Below, one piece after another: positions 47,452-58,473 of a stretch of DNA of 64,000 nt (within the stretch, counting starts at the first letter, position 1; every line of letters starts with the position of its first letter). Location of the stretch: NCBI GenBank assembly GCA_032622095.1, contig CP136064.1, positions 190,513,794 to 190,577,793 on the forward strand, read 5' to 3'. Under the pieces are notes generated by a model. It was not told where the DNA came from and did not search any database. It saw nothing but the letters and a program-made list of their open reading frames with translations. Source of the stretch: Siphonodentalium dalli. Lineage: Eukaryota > Mollusca > Scaphopoda > Gadilida > Siphonodentaliidae. The position numbers were made by a program, and so were the translations under genes.

Positions 47452-47904
47452 AGTATGGGAAGCCAAATTGACAATTAATAAATAATTGAGCTTAAGCGCA
47501 ATAAGGAATATCTTATTGCGCTTAAGCGCAATAAGAAGTATTCTTTGCGCAATAAGAGCTAATTGCGCTTAAGCGCAATAAGGAATATTCCTTATTGCGC
47601 TTAAGCGCAATTAGCCACATTACATAAACTCCCTATAATTCAAATAGTGTAGTCCATCATGGTACAATTGGTGGAGCAAATATAGGATAATTCTACTATT
47701 TGCAGAGGGGTGATCTCATGAGGGAGATATTAATTACGCTTAAGCGCAATAAGGATGCAATTGCGCTTAAGTGCAATAAGGAATGGCGCAATAAGGAATC
47801 TTCCCTTATTGAGTTTTTAAAAGCGCAATAAGGGATTCCTTATTGCGCTTAAGCTCAATTACTTATTAAATGTCAATTTGGCATCCCATACTAAAGGTTT
47901 TCCC
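47452..47904. mobile_element. Inverted-repeat element filled with GCGCTTAAGCGCAATAAG palindromes
   Basis: Terminal arms ctaaagtatgggaagccaaa and complement (about 50 bp) enclose at least eight copies of a ttgcgcttaagcgcaataag palindrome, several facing pairs. No coding. Confidence 0.85.
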
Positions 47905-48179
47905 AAATTAACCCAGGGATAGTGAGATGAACTCATAGAGAATCAGAGAAATTTATTCAGAATGTTAAAACAGTACAATATTGTTTATTCATGAATTCGG
48001 GGCAATATCATATGACTTCCCCGTCGTCGCCCCATGTTTTGAGTTTTTCTAATATACCCGTTATTTAGTAAAAAATCACCTTTACTAAATAATGGGCACA
48101 CCAAAAGAATCACACCACAGAGAGACACATTTCAAGAATACTATAGGAAATAAACCTGGCAGGGTGGGTGGGCTTGGGG

Positions 48180-48420
48180 GAGGTTGGCACCCGTACAAAA
48201 ACTCCACATGTGATCACAGTAGTTCTCAGGAGGAATCACAGTAGTTTCTCAGGAGAAATGTATTCAAATTAGACTGCTGGGTGAGAAATAAGGTACCGGG
48301 TAGTTCTCCTGAGAAATAAATTTCTACCCTAAATCTAACATGAGAAATATTTCTCAGGAGAAATTTCACACATGAGTTTATGGTAGAATAGGGTAGAAAT
48401 CTGACTAGAGTATTCTGGCT
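48180..48420. repeat. Family G (ctcaggagaaat) repeats
   Basis: Several ttctcaggagaaat words and their complements around aaatttctaccctaa. Related to the array at 51.0 kb and the inverted copies at 53.6 kb. Confidence 0.65.
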
Positions 48421-48584
48421 GCATTTTTATCAGAATATCTCACAAATAATTCTAAGTCAGATTTCTGCTGGTCTCAGGACTATCATTATAATTATGTCTC
48501 CATTGTGTTACTCTTTTTCTCCTTGTTTTGTTCTCCAAGTTTGTCATTCTTTGTTTAATCTCCCCATTACTCATCTTCACATCA

Positions 48585-49195
48585 GTTTTATCTTTTCTCT
48601 TTCATCTCAATGATGGACTGTGATGTCTGGGACGGTTGTGACCTATCCTGAGTTTTCCCAATAGAACCAGTTTGGGGCTTCAGTTCATATATTATCTTTT
48701 TGAGTTCTTCAAACTCTATAATTTTGCTTTGTGTTTGGTCTGCTTCATTTACTGCCCTAGCATAGTCTTTAGCGCTATGTTTTTCAGACTTGGAAAAAGC
48801 CTCTAATTCAACTGCATGTCTTATGCTCTCATCAAGAGAGCCCGATCGTGCTTGCTTTACCCTGAGCCGTATATTTGGATCATACAACCCACCAATGAAT
48901 TGGTCCTTTGCCAAGGTGTCTCTCAATTCATGTGATGCAGTATGATATGCCATATTGGCCAGACTTGGGATGCTCTGTCCCATTTCAGGGAGGCTCTCTC
49001 CTGCCCTTTATCGTAGTTCACGCAATTGTACCATAAGGCAGCAAATCGGCCTTCTATCGCAGCAACAAGAACATTGTAGTCTTGTTCTCGTCCTGGGAGT
49101 AGGTCGCTGAGTATTCCTTGAGAGGATGCGCCTAGATAAAGTCCCTTGTCATCCATTTCTTTTGGCACAAATTTCAAAGTGTGCTTGGTAATCTA
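48585..49195 (-). pseudogene. Ty3/gypsy-like gag fragment
   Basis: Two minus-strand frames, 49177-48980 (FVPKEMDDKGLYLGASSQGI then LLPGREQDYNVLVAAIEGRF) and 48983-48588 (MAYHTASHELRDTLAKDQFI then a DxxIRLRVKQARSGSLDESI helix region), form the capsid part of a gypsy-type Gag. They are broken by one frameshift near 48985. No protease, reverse transcriptase or LTR was found nearby, so it is a solo fragment. Confidence 0.7.
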
Positions 49196-49574
49196 ACCAT
49201 GATCCTGTGCCATCATAGCTATCTGGTGTTACAAATTGTTTCCGTTTTTCACCGGATTTTCTAGGAACATTTCGGTTCGGGTGGTATTTAGCGCAATGAC
49301 CTTGTAACTAACTGTTTTAATAATTATGTAGATAGCTGTACTGGTTTCAGCATATTCTGGCTTAATCAATAGCTTATCCTGAATTGTGGAGATATTGTCT
49401 CATTTGGTGTCTGTACCAAAGAAGCAATCAAGTTTATTGTCTACTAAATCAAGTAATGACATTTAGACAACATTAATTAACATATGTACATAACATTTAC
49501 AGATTACACATGTGCCTAGCAATATTTTCATCTAGAGTAGCAGGCATCTGGGAGCAAACTACAGCTAATACATT

Positions 49575-50035
49575 ACTTGGAGAGGTTATGGTAAATCACT
49601 AGATAATTAAATTAAATTATATGAGCCTCATATAATTAAATTGTTTTGGCTTTGACAGCAAATGTGGGCAGACATGCATTTGTAATGGAGCATGTATCAT
49701 CGAACACTAGAACATTAGGGTTACTTCATTCCAGTTTGATACCATTTAACCATTTAATCTGTTGATGTGTTTCTGGCTGTAATTCTGAATGGTGAGATAT
49801 GGTCTCATCTTCCTGTCTGTACCAAAAAGAGGTTATGGTAAATCATTAGATAATTAAATTAAATTACATGAGGGACATCATTAAATTAGCTTGGTTTGAC
49901 ATGTGTTTCTAATGGCGATTGTATCATTAAACACTAAAACATTGTGGTTACTTTATTCCAGTTTTGTACTATTTAATCTGTTGATGTGTTTGCATGTGGC
50001 TGCCATTGGGTTTTAATTTAATTTTTATGTGGCCT
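49575..50035 (+). repeat. Tandem duplication, about 255-bp unit
   Basis: gaggttatggtaaatcacta starts near 49581 and again near 49833, followed by parallel aacattagggttacttcatt and ctgttgatgtgtttc segments. Non-coding. Confidence 0.8.
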
Positions 50036-50990
50036 GTATATCAATGAACACCAAAAAATGACAACATTATACCAGATGCATGGGTATTTTCATTATATGT
50101 TGTGAATTACATAACAATTACCATGTGATGACATGGTCAACAAAAGGTGAGAACTTAGGAATAAATCTGAAGTATGTAAATTATAAGGTTTGTTTAAGAT
50201 GAATGCATATAACTATGGCCGTGTTATTGTCGATTGAGTGAGAATTTAAACTGGTTTATGAAATGCTGTTCTTTCACATGTCTTAAATATTAATTTCTTT
50301 AAAGTTGCATGAGCATAAGCTCATAGATGAAAATATAATTTAATTATCAAGTGATCTACCATGACCAAGATCAGTCCATCACCATTGACAATAAGCTATG
50401 GAAAGGCCAGGATGTGCCAAAACGGATATAGCTATGTACATAATTGTGTAATAAATATTAAATCATGCAACCATGAACTAATAGCTTTTTTTATTTAATT
50501 TTTAAACTGGATCTATTTCGACCTAATTTGAGCTGCATTAACTGGGTAAACTGATATATTGAGATTGTATTTCATGGTTAACCTAAATATGTCTTTTGAG
50601 CATAAGAATGTAAATTGAAAAATTAAGTTTATACAAGATCATATTTCCCCTATATGTAGGCATATCTTCTATCAGGGCCACTAGTCTGTGCCTCATCATA
50701 CTACACTCTCATATAACATGTTCATGGACAATCTTAAGTATAATACTATCCTGGTTATGTTTTTGACAACTATTTTATGTTCTGCTTATTATTTATGAGA
50801 ATGGAATAAATATTACTTGCATTACATATTCCCTTCATATTGTCATCATTTCTTCGAGGATTATGAGTATCACATAAGCAGTGTTGCGTACACCAATCCA
50901 GGTATATTCTCAAATATAAGATTAAAAGTAAGCTAGAAATTTGTGATAAATACAGGTCACTCCAATTACCAGTAACAGTGTATTAAAAAC
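50036..50990. other. Unrecognised AT-rich stretch
   Basis: No open frame of note, no repeat family identified. Confidence 0.4.
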
Positions 50991-51024
50991 ATGATCAGAT
51001 GATGTCTAATTATGTGCAACAATT

Positions 51025-51260
51025 TCTACCCTATTCTCAGGTGAGAAAAATTTATACCCTAATCTCAGGAGAAACATTTCTACCCTATTCTCAGGAGGAA
51101 TATTTCTACCCTATTCTCAGGAGGAATATTTCTCAGGAGGAATATTTCTCAGGAGGAATATTTCTACCATATTCTCATGAGAAATATTTCTCAGGAGGAA
51201 TATTTCTACCCTATTCTCAGGAGAAATATTTCTACCCTATTCTCAGGAGAAATCTTAATT
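51025..51260 (+). repeat. Minisatellite: ctaccctattctcaggagaaatattt
   Basis: About nine imperfect 17-30-bp units of tctcaggagRaatatttct and taccctattctcaggag. The open frame across it is a repeat artefact. Confidence 0.9.
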
Positions 51261-51263
51261 TTT

Positions 51264-53584
51264 CAGGGAACGGGAAGATTCGGCGGAGGGAAGTTTCGGC
51301 CATGTATTTTTCGGCGGAGGGAAGATTCGGCAGGGAAGATTCGGTGGGGAAGATTCGGCCAGTCGTTTGATCTAACTAATTAGTGGAGGGATTACGGCTT
51401 ATGTGGGACTAAGCTTGTGTGCGCACTTATTCTTTGTTGTAACAATAACAACTAATTAGAGGGATTATAGGGTCTTGATTAACATCGAATAGTTCTCACT
51501 GAGATCATATCAGCATGACAGCATGACGACTCTGTATATTCTACCGACTGTTATACAAACACTTGGTGCCAACGTGAACAGAGTGTGAACAACTGTCAAA
51601 ATTTGTATTCGTTTTCTCATTGAATCTTCATTAATCATAATTCCTTATAGTGTTCGAACGTGATATTCTTCAATATATTCACAATAAACTTACCTTATCA
51701 TAAACCTAAAATAATCTCATAAAATATGTCAAACAAACTAATGACAAAACATCATAAAAGTATTAACAAAAGTAATAATAAAAGTTATTTATTCTTGTAA
51801 AATATTCACTCATAAAACATACAAATAATCTCAAACAAAACATCATAAAAGTAATAGCTTCATTTAATTTAATTTATTCATCCAATATATTATTAAAAAA
51901 TATGTCCACATAATTCATAGAACTTAACACGTTGAGTGCCACTACGAGTTATCTCGTAGTTCGCAACCTTCGCAGGTTGCCACTACGAGTTATCTCGTAG
52001 TGGTTTCCATGTCGTGTAACTGACAAACGGAAGCAGTGGAATAGGTCGATACACCACGAAAACCCGCCTCGGAACAACAGAACAGTGATTTTATCAAATA
52101 AATAGTGTGGCTCCCCTTACATCGTTCAACTGAAGTGAGCCCCATCAGCACATATATTCTACTCAAAATGGTCCAGTTGTGAGTGAATACAGCTGACATT
52201 GTCTCACTGAGTGACCACCAGAGGCAGTCGTGTGTGGGCAATCAGACTGGGGTTTTGGTATTCAATAGACTGACAATGTTCACGCATGCAAACAAAGTCA
52301 GGGGGTGGATATTCACAATTTACAAACATGTGAAGGCAGTTTCGAGGAATGGTTACATCGTTGTGTTTCAACACTTGAAACTTCGCACAACAACCCACAC
52401 ACGTCACACAGGCCTGCCAAATCTGTTCCCTCTCATTCATGTGCGAGTGGACGCATCCAACACTGTAAGATAATCCATGACATTATATGAGTGTTGATGC
52501 TACCATTATCTCATTATTAGGGAACACAGCAGTTGTTTTTGTATACACTGTGTGGCTCCATTTGGGAGCTAGGTATTTTATTAAAAGTAAAGCGGAACAA
52601 TTATGCCCCAAAACTACATTTTACCCACATCCGAACATGTTGGACAATGGAAAGCATAGCAATTACAGTACTTTAGTCATCATGCAGTTTATCGAACTGT
52701 TCTACTTTTGTAGGTACGGATAAATGGTTTTGTGTAGCATAGAAGTTTACAGTAAAAGGTGACTTACTTCCAGACGGATGGATTATATGGAATAGTTACA
52801 TGTAGCACACTCCTGAATGTGCAGGGACCTATTTGGCTACTGATGCATGGTTGTTTTAATTTTGTGCTGACAATTCTTCCAACACTATTATTTTGGGCTG
52901 TACTTTGGAACCCTATAGCATAGGCCTAAATCAGGCTAAATGGGAGATAACTTACAATACCCGAAACAACAGAAGATGCATGCTCGTAGTCATTACTGTA
53001 TGGACGAAATAAACTCGATCATCCTCACAGGAAACAAGCTCACCCGATTCCACTTCGGATTCGCCGTCTGTAGCATGCATGCTCATATATATCAGTAATT
53101 TGCTCCGCCGTGCATCAGCCACAATTTAACTATATAACGAGCTATAACCACCACAAGGACTCCCACACCTCCATAAATATGCTTAACACCAAAATAACTT
53201 GTTTGGGTTACATTCTACTTCATATTTGTTGCTCAAACGTGTCCAATTGAGTCTACGAGATAACTCGTAGTTGGCACTGGTGGTGGGAATACCCAAATTC
53301 CTCCCGCCAGTGCCAGCTACGAGTTATCTCGTAGTACTATCAATCGCCTTTTCTGTCATCTAAAGTCGCAACGTCATCCAATTTTTGCTTTTTTGAAGCC
53401 AAATTATGGTCTACTAAGGGTATCTATCTTGCCACTGTTTGGCAAACTGGCGAGATTGCTAATTGATTTCCGGCAATCAACATGTTAAAGCATAATATCT
53501 CCTGTCCCAATATATTGGTATAAACCTAGGAAGATTCGGCCGATAAACCCCGCCGAATCTTCCCTCCGCCGAATCTTCACGGAC
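51264..53584. mobile_element. Element bounded by inverted GAAGATTCGGCGGAGGGAAG repeats
   Basis: Left end has five gaagattcggc words at 51276-51361; right end (53530-53584) has them in inverted orientation. Between them lies a complete TTAA-type element. Family unknown. Confidence 0.55.
51924..53487. mobile_element. piggyBac-type element with subterminal palindromes
   Basis: TTAACACGTTGAGTGCC at left and, inverted, TTAACATGTTGATTGCC at right, with TTAA at both ends. CTACGAGTTATCTCGTAG (near-palindrome) occurs twice near each end (51951, 51982; 53254, 53319). The right pair forms an 88-bp hairpin. No transposase domain is recognised in its frames. Confidence 0.6.
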
Positions 53585-53589
53585 CCATT

Positions 53590-53755
53590 TTTCACAGTAG
53601 AACTCATGTGAAAACATGAGAAATCATGTTAGTTTTAAAGCTCCACCGACCTCATTTGCATCTTAAAAAACTACTGAGAAACTCATGTGAGAAACTAACA
53701 TTCATGAGTTTCACAGGAGAAACTCATGAGAAATTAGGGTAGGGAAATTTGGTAA
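53590..53755. repeat. Family G repeats, inverted relative to 51.0 kb
   Basis: aactcatgtgaaaacatgag-type short palindromes, aggagaaactcatgagaaat and aattagggtaggg. Confidence 0.65.
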
Positions 53756-54786
53756 GGGCAGTACATTCTAACAACTTCAGCCCAAAATTTTCTTGACTGG
53801 GAAGTCGTGTGAGATTGCCGAATTCGGTGGTTTCTCGTTTACGCTGACTAATGTGATTACTGCCTATTATCTTTGTAATTAATGTAATTTGTAAACAAAC
53901 ATGCCTATCAAAATTGATAGGCACTACGGTACCGGTATACAAAACCCTAGAATGTATCATAATCTTTATTTAAGAATTCATATCCACAAATTTAATTCCG
54001 GCCGGGCCCACTCGGCCACAAAAGCCGGACAAGCTCGTCCCAAAAAATGTCTCGACGGAGTGGGCCTTGGGACGAGCTGACCTGGGTCCATTTACCTGTT
54101 TACCTTTTGTTTTTTTGTGAATCTGAATTTATGATGTGTTGTCTGTTAATTGATCATCATTAAATTTATACTAAACATGGTAAATATCTCATATAAATTG
54201 TAATGTTTCAACTTTAAGATGATACCATTCTTTAACACATAACGATTTTACCGATCTTATGCGAGAAAGTAGAAGAACAATTGGGAAATTACATTTTCTT
54301 TCACATAGAAATTTGACAGATCTTTTCCTGTTTCGAACCGACACCGGTGAACTAAAAAATAAGTTCAAAAAATAATTACCGGATAACCAGATATATAATG
54401 GACAATAGATTGATTTGGATGGACAAACAATCTCTGACAAACTAACCACGAAAACCATAGTCAGAAATGGTAAAGCCCTCATGGTCATATTATTAGGCAT
54501 ATATAAAATATATTGGTTTCATGAATTGCACCACCTCAGAATTGCGTTAAAACAACTACCCGGTATTCCTTAATTTTGTTTACAACGTACTACGGCTTAT
54601 CAACAGTTGAAGGTTTATCATTCACCACACCAGAAAGCCTCTAAATGCGGATATATCTACTATACCAGATTAAATACACCACGATAGTTCGCAATACTAC
54701 CTAGCTTTAGTCTACATTCCCACTGGGACATACTTCATCAGTAATGTTAGCTGTTGTATTATGCATTGTGTTCCCGGGGACATACT

Positions 54787-55030
54787 ATAAAAGTTGTAGT
54801 CCGAGCCCGATGTCGAACCCGGTAAAGGTGTAGTTAGCAATTTCAATTGCGTTTATTGTCGTTTATATAGTGTCAATAGTGTTGAGTTGTGGTTTGTGAT
54901 AACCTATATACCAATTACAAATAACAGAAATTAAAAAGATAATTTGTAAGTCTTATATTTCAATCGACATTTTTCGTTTCGAAGCCCACTATAACTGAGT
55001 TGTAGTCGGAATCAGCCGGAGTCAAATGTT
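54787..55030 (+). repeat. Dispersed repeat family H, copy 1
   Basis: agttgtagtccgagcccgat, cgtttattgtcg and atttgtaagtcttatatttc, shared with 57990-58240 at roughly 75-80% by eye. Confidence 0.75.
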
Positions 55031-55387
55031 AGGTCTTGAAGATTTAATCAAATTTAATTGAATTTAATGCTCAATAGGTACCGGTAGTATTTTTTGACAA
55101 TTTTTGCCCAATGTTTTACCCAAAAATGATAATCATAAACTTGAAAAGTTGTTCATTGTTCACACCTAAATATCGTAAGCAATTAACCGATTAGCTCCTA
55201 TTTTTATTTTTTATAAATTGTATTCGTCAAAAATTACACAAGTAACGAATATATAAACAGAAAACACTTCATAAAAATATAGTTACAAATACAAATACAA
55301 TTCATTTATTATTATGTAACTATTTGACTATTATATATTATTATACGGTACATATCATATATGCAACGTCAGATATTGTTGATTAAA

Positions 55388-55870
55388 GATGCATTTTCCG
55401 AATTAGCGCTCCCAAATTACTATTTCTTTGTCTTCGGGGGGGGGGGGTAAAAATAGTTGATTCGAGTCGAGTAACCCACCCATCAAAGCGCAGAGTGATC
55501 AGATATCGATGTTTGAAGTTTGTTATTTCTCGAGATGTGTAATTATTTCTGGCCCATAAAAACCGACGGTCTCGGACAAATTGCGGATGAAGATGAATAA
55601 CTCTTAAATCAAGACTTTGTGTTAATGCAGCCAAATTTCGTGATAATCAAGTGATAATACTGCTATATTTCGTTGAACAAAATGTTCATAAATAACACGT
55701 TTTGGGAAATCTTATACCATAGTTGATGTCCATTGGTTAGCATTATTTTGTTGCAATGAATCGATTCTGACAACTAAAACGTATTTTGAAGAAATGTTGT
55801 TGTTGTTGTTGTTTTTGTTGTTGTTGTTGTTGTTGTATCTTGATGATATGTGGACCGTCTGATCGGATTG
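55388..55870 (+). repeat. Dispersed repeat family B, copy 3, with (GTT)n
   Basis: Parallel to 15021-15475 (ttcgagtcgagtaacccacc, aaataacacgttttgggaaa). Contains a G run at 55437-55447 and a (gtt)n microsatellite at 55795-55837. Confidence 0.78.
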
Positions 55871-56449
55871 ATTACCTTTAATACTTTCTTATCGACGTTG
55901 TTTCCGATTTGTCGTACTATTTGGAGCATCGGATAAAAAAAAGTTTGTTGTGTATATTTTACCAAAATACTAGTAAATATATTACTAACCTTGGAAAATA
56001 TATATCCCAAGAAAAAACATTGGGTTTCACCTTTTGTGTTTATTGTGGGAATATATAGGACATAATCTTCGTTCTACTACCAATTTCCTAAAATAACTCG
56101 CATCGCGTGAAATCCGAAATGTGCCGTTTTGGTAAAATAATGCAAGTTTACAAGTAACATGAGAATAGTAGAATAGCAACAAAAGAAAAATAGAGCACAG
56201 TTTTATAAATATACATATATATATAGCAGTGAGCTGAAAGAAAAGTTTATTAGAATAAATTGTATATATATGTGGCCAATAAGGAAGGGGGAAAACCAAG
56301 GTATTGAGGCATTCGTTTTGGGAAGATTTTATTTAATAAAAAAATATTTGGATACATGTATTAAAATTGTTTTGTTTATCTCTATGTTGTTTTATTTCAC
56401 TGTCCGGTCCTGGAAAATTTGCAGGAATAGACTAACAAATAAACGCTAA

Positions 56450-57614
56450 TTACTATTGAATTATCAATATCGGGCAGTTTGTTTGAGAGTGAACACTTTA
56501 ATGAGGAGATTTTCTAAATGCTCACAGCAGGTGAAATCGTTCCTCTTTCAACGATACATCACCCCACTATATTGCTCTCATCTGTGGGTGTTATTCAAAA
56601 TAAAAACTTTAACTTTAACTGTTATGTCATGGACAGACCAGTCCAAAGCCGGCCATACATGGCAGTGGTGCGTATATGCAGGTAGCGAAGGGCTGTTGAA
56701 GTTACATTACTTGCGTATTGACTTATTTTATTAGCTTTTCCTCTCCATATAAGTCTCGTTCTGAAATGGCTTTTATTTAATTTATATTTTAAATACTTTT
56801 ATACATTGTCCTCCGAAGTTTCGAACTTCACTCACTGCCCATGTGCCGAAAGCCACCAGGGACCGCAATGGAATTAAGTTCTCATTTGGAGAACTTTTTG
56901 CGTTATCCCTGATGGTCTCAGGTCACATGAGTATTTCTATTTTTATACAGATTTCTGCCACATAATTTACCTTAAATATATTCTGACGGCAACCTCTATA
57001 AAATAAAACGAATTAATTCTTGAGAAAATTGATATATCCTCTTACGGTATATATCAATTATTTACACAGTCTGAACTCTAACTGTCTCATCAGAACCCAA
57101 CATATAACATATTTATATTTAATATAAACTATTATAATTATAATATGTATATACTGTTGTGTATTATATTGATTCAACTTGTAAACATACCCATAATATG
57201 TATCCATGTACACATGTATAACCTGAACTATCAAAATAAAATCTAATCTAATCTAATCTAACTAAACTGAAAGTATGCTACAATAACGCGTATAGACTGT
57301 GTATGGGTTATGATAGAAGATGTAGTGCGAGTGGAATGTTTGTTTCTGACTGTGTGATGACACTTGATATGCTAAGGAGAAAGTTTGTGTTTGGTTTCTG
57401 GGAACGTGTGAATGAATCCAACAATTATATACTATCTGCAATTGCTAATTAATTCAGATATTATATACACATCTAATTTATATAACCATTGGCGAAATTT
57501 ATTGTATCTGTAAAGTGTGTGTAGAAATTTCAGATTTATTTGAAAATTTAGCATTTACAAATATGGACTTCTTAGTCTGAAATAAAGTATTATATATATA
57601 TATATATATATATA
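56450..57614 (+). mobile_element. LINE 3' end (RT C-terminus), interrupted
   Basis: 56480-56586 encodes LMRRFSKCSQQVKSFLFQRY, then LYCSHLW; 57288-57452 resumes CYNNAYRLCMGYDRRCSASG, then FVFGFWERVN. These are adjacent blocks of a CR1-like reverse-transcriptase C-terminus. The 3' region ends gaaataaagtat followed by (ta)n at 57590-57614. Confidence 0.8.
56588..57286 (+). mobile_element. LINE/SINE 3' tail nested in the LINE
   Basis: About 700 bp of non-coding sequence ending caaaataaaatctaatctaa with an (aatct)n tail at 57240-57262, inserted within the reverse-transcriptase C-terminus. Confidence 0.65.
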
Positions 57615-57751
57615 CTATAAATAACATAGTTAATTATTTAATAATAATGATGTCAAATATTATTAGGTGTAAAATGTTCTCACATTACTGATGTAAACGC
57701 TCTTTATTTATACCATATCATGAATAGACTAACTAGCAAATATTACTAACC

Positions 57752-57860
57752 TATTTAAAGCTTTAACACATTGTTTACAGGCAGTACATTCGATGCAATC
57801 TTTAAAACATCGAATACCACACACACCACAAGGGTAACGAGGATCAGTAAGACGCATTGT
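57752..57860 (-). pseudogene. Fragment with PHD-like Cys pairs (retrotransposon N-terminus?)
   Basis: Minus-strand frame begins MRLTDPRYPCGVCGIRCFKD, then CIECTACKQC. The CxxC-CxxC arrangement resembles the zinc domain at the N-terminus of some CR1-like ORFs of marine invertebrates. Only about 35 residues remain. Confidence 0.45.
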
Positions 57861-57989
57861 ATAAATTCTGCCACAGATCATAAATCAAATGGATAATAAA
57901 ACACTGATTAAACTCATCAACAACTCCACTGATCCACCCTAAATTAGAGGGATTTTCTGCATTTACCAGGGACTTGCTGCGTTTGGGAC

Positions 57990-58240
57990 ACACTAATAGT
58001 TGTAGTCCGAGTCCGAGCCCGAGCCCAGTAAAATGTGTAGTTGGGACTTTCAATTTCGTTTATTGTCGTTAATATGATTCCAATAGTGATGAATTTTGGT
58101 TTGTGGAAAGTTATGCCACTTACAAATTAAAAAAACTAAAAAGAAAATTTGTAAGTCTTATATTTCAACTTTTATCGACTTTTTTCGTTCTCCAGCACAC
58201 TAAAAGTTGTAGTTGGAATCAGCCGAGCCGGCCGCCGAGT
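57990..58240 (+). repeat. Dispersed repeat family H, copy 2
   Basis: Counterpart of 54787-55030: agttgtagtccgagtccgag, tcgtttattgtcgttaat and atttgtaagtcttatatttc. Confidence 0.75.
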
Positions 58241-58473
58241 CGCTAATTAGCTGTTAATTGCTATTGTTAGGAATATGTTGGCGGCTTAAATCAATGGATT
58301 TATGAGTTAAGACAAGAGTGTTTGCAACTTATAGTGAAATATAATCAAAGTACTGTTTATACAGTTACTTGTTGTTACGCGTGAGATCATATCACGCACA
58401 GGAATGTGTTTTTAAAAAGATGAATACTTATAAGCAGCGTGAATTTCATTACTTATTCCTTATTCCTTATTCA

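Noticed and set aside
50999-51370. 123-codon frame with repeated SQEEYF-like units
   Set aside because: It is a translated minisatellite.
52183-52473. Frames on both strands within the TTAA element as a piggyBac transposase remnant
   Set aside because: The Cys residues on the minus strand do not fit the CxxC/HxxC layout of the piggyBac C-terminal domain, and no DDD region is visible.
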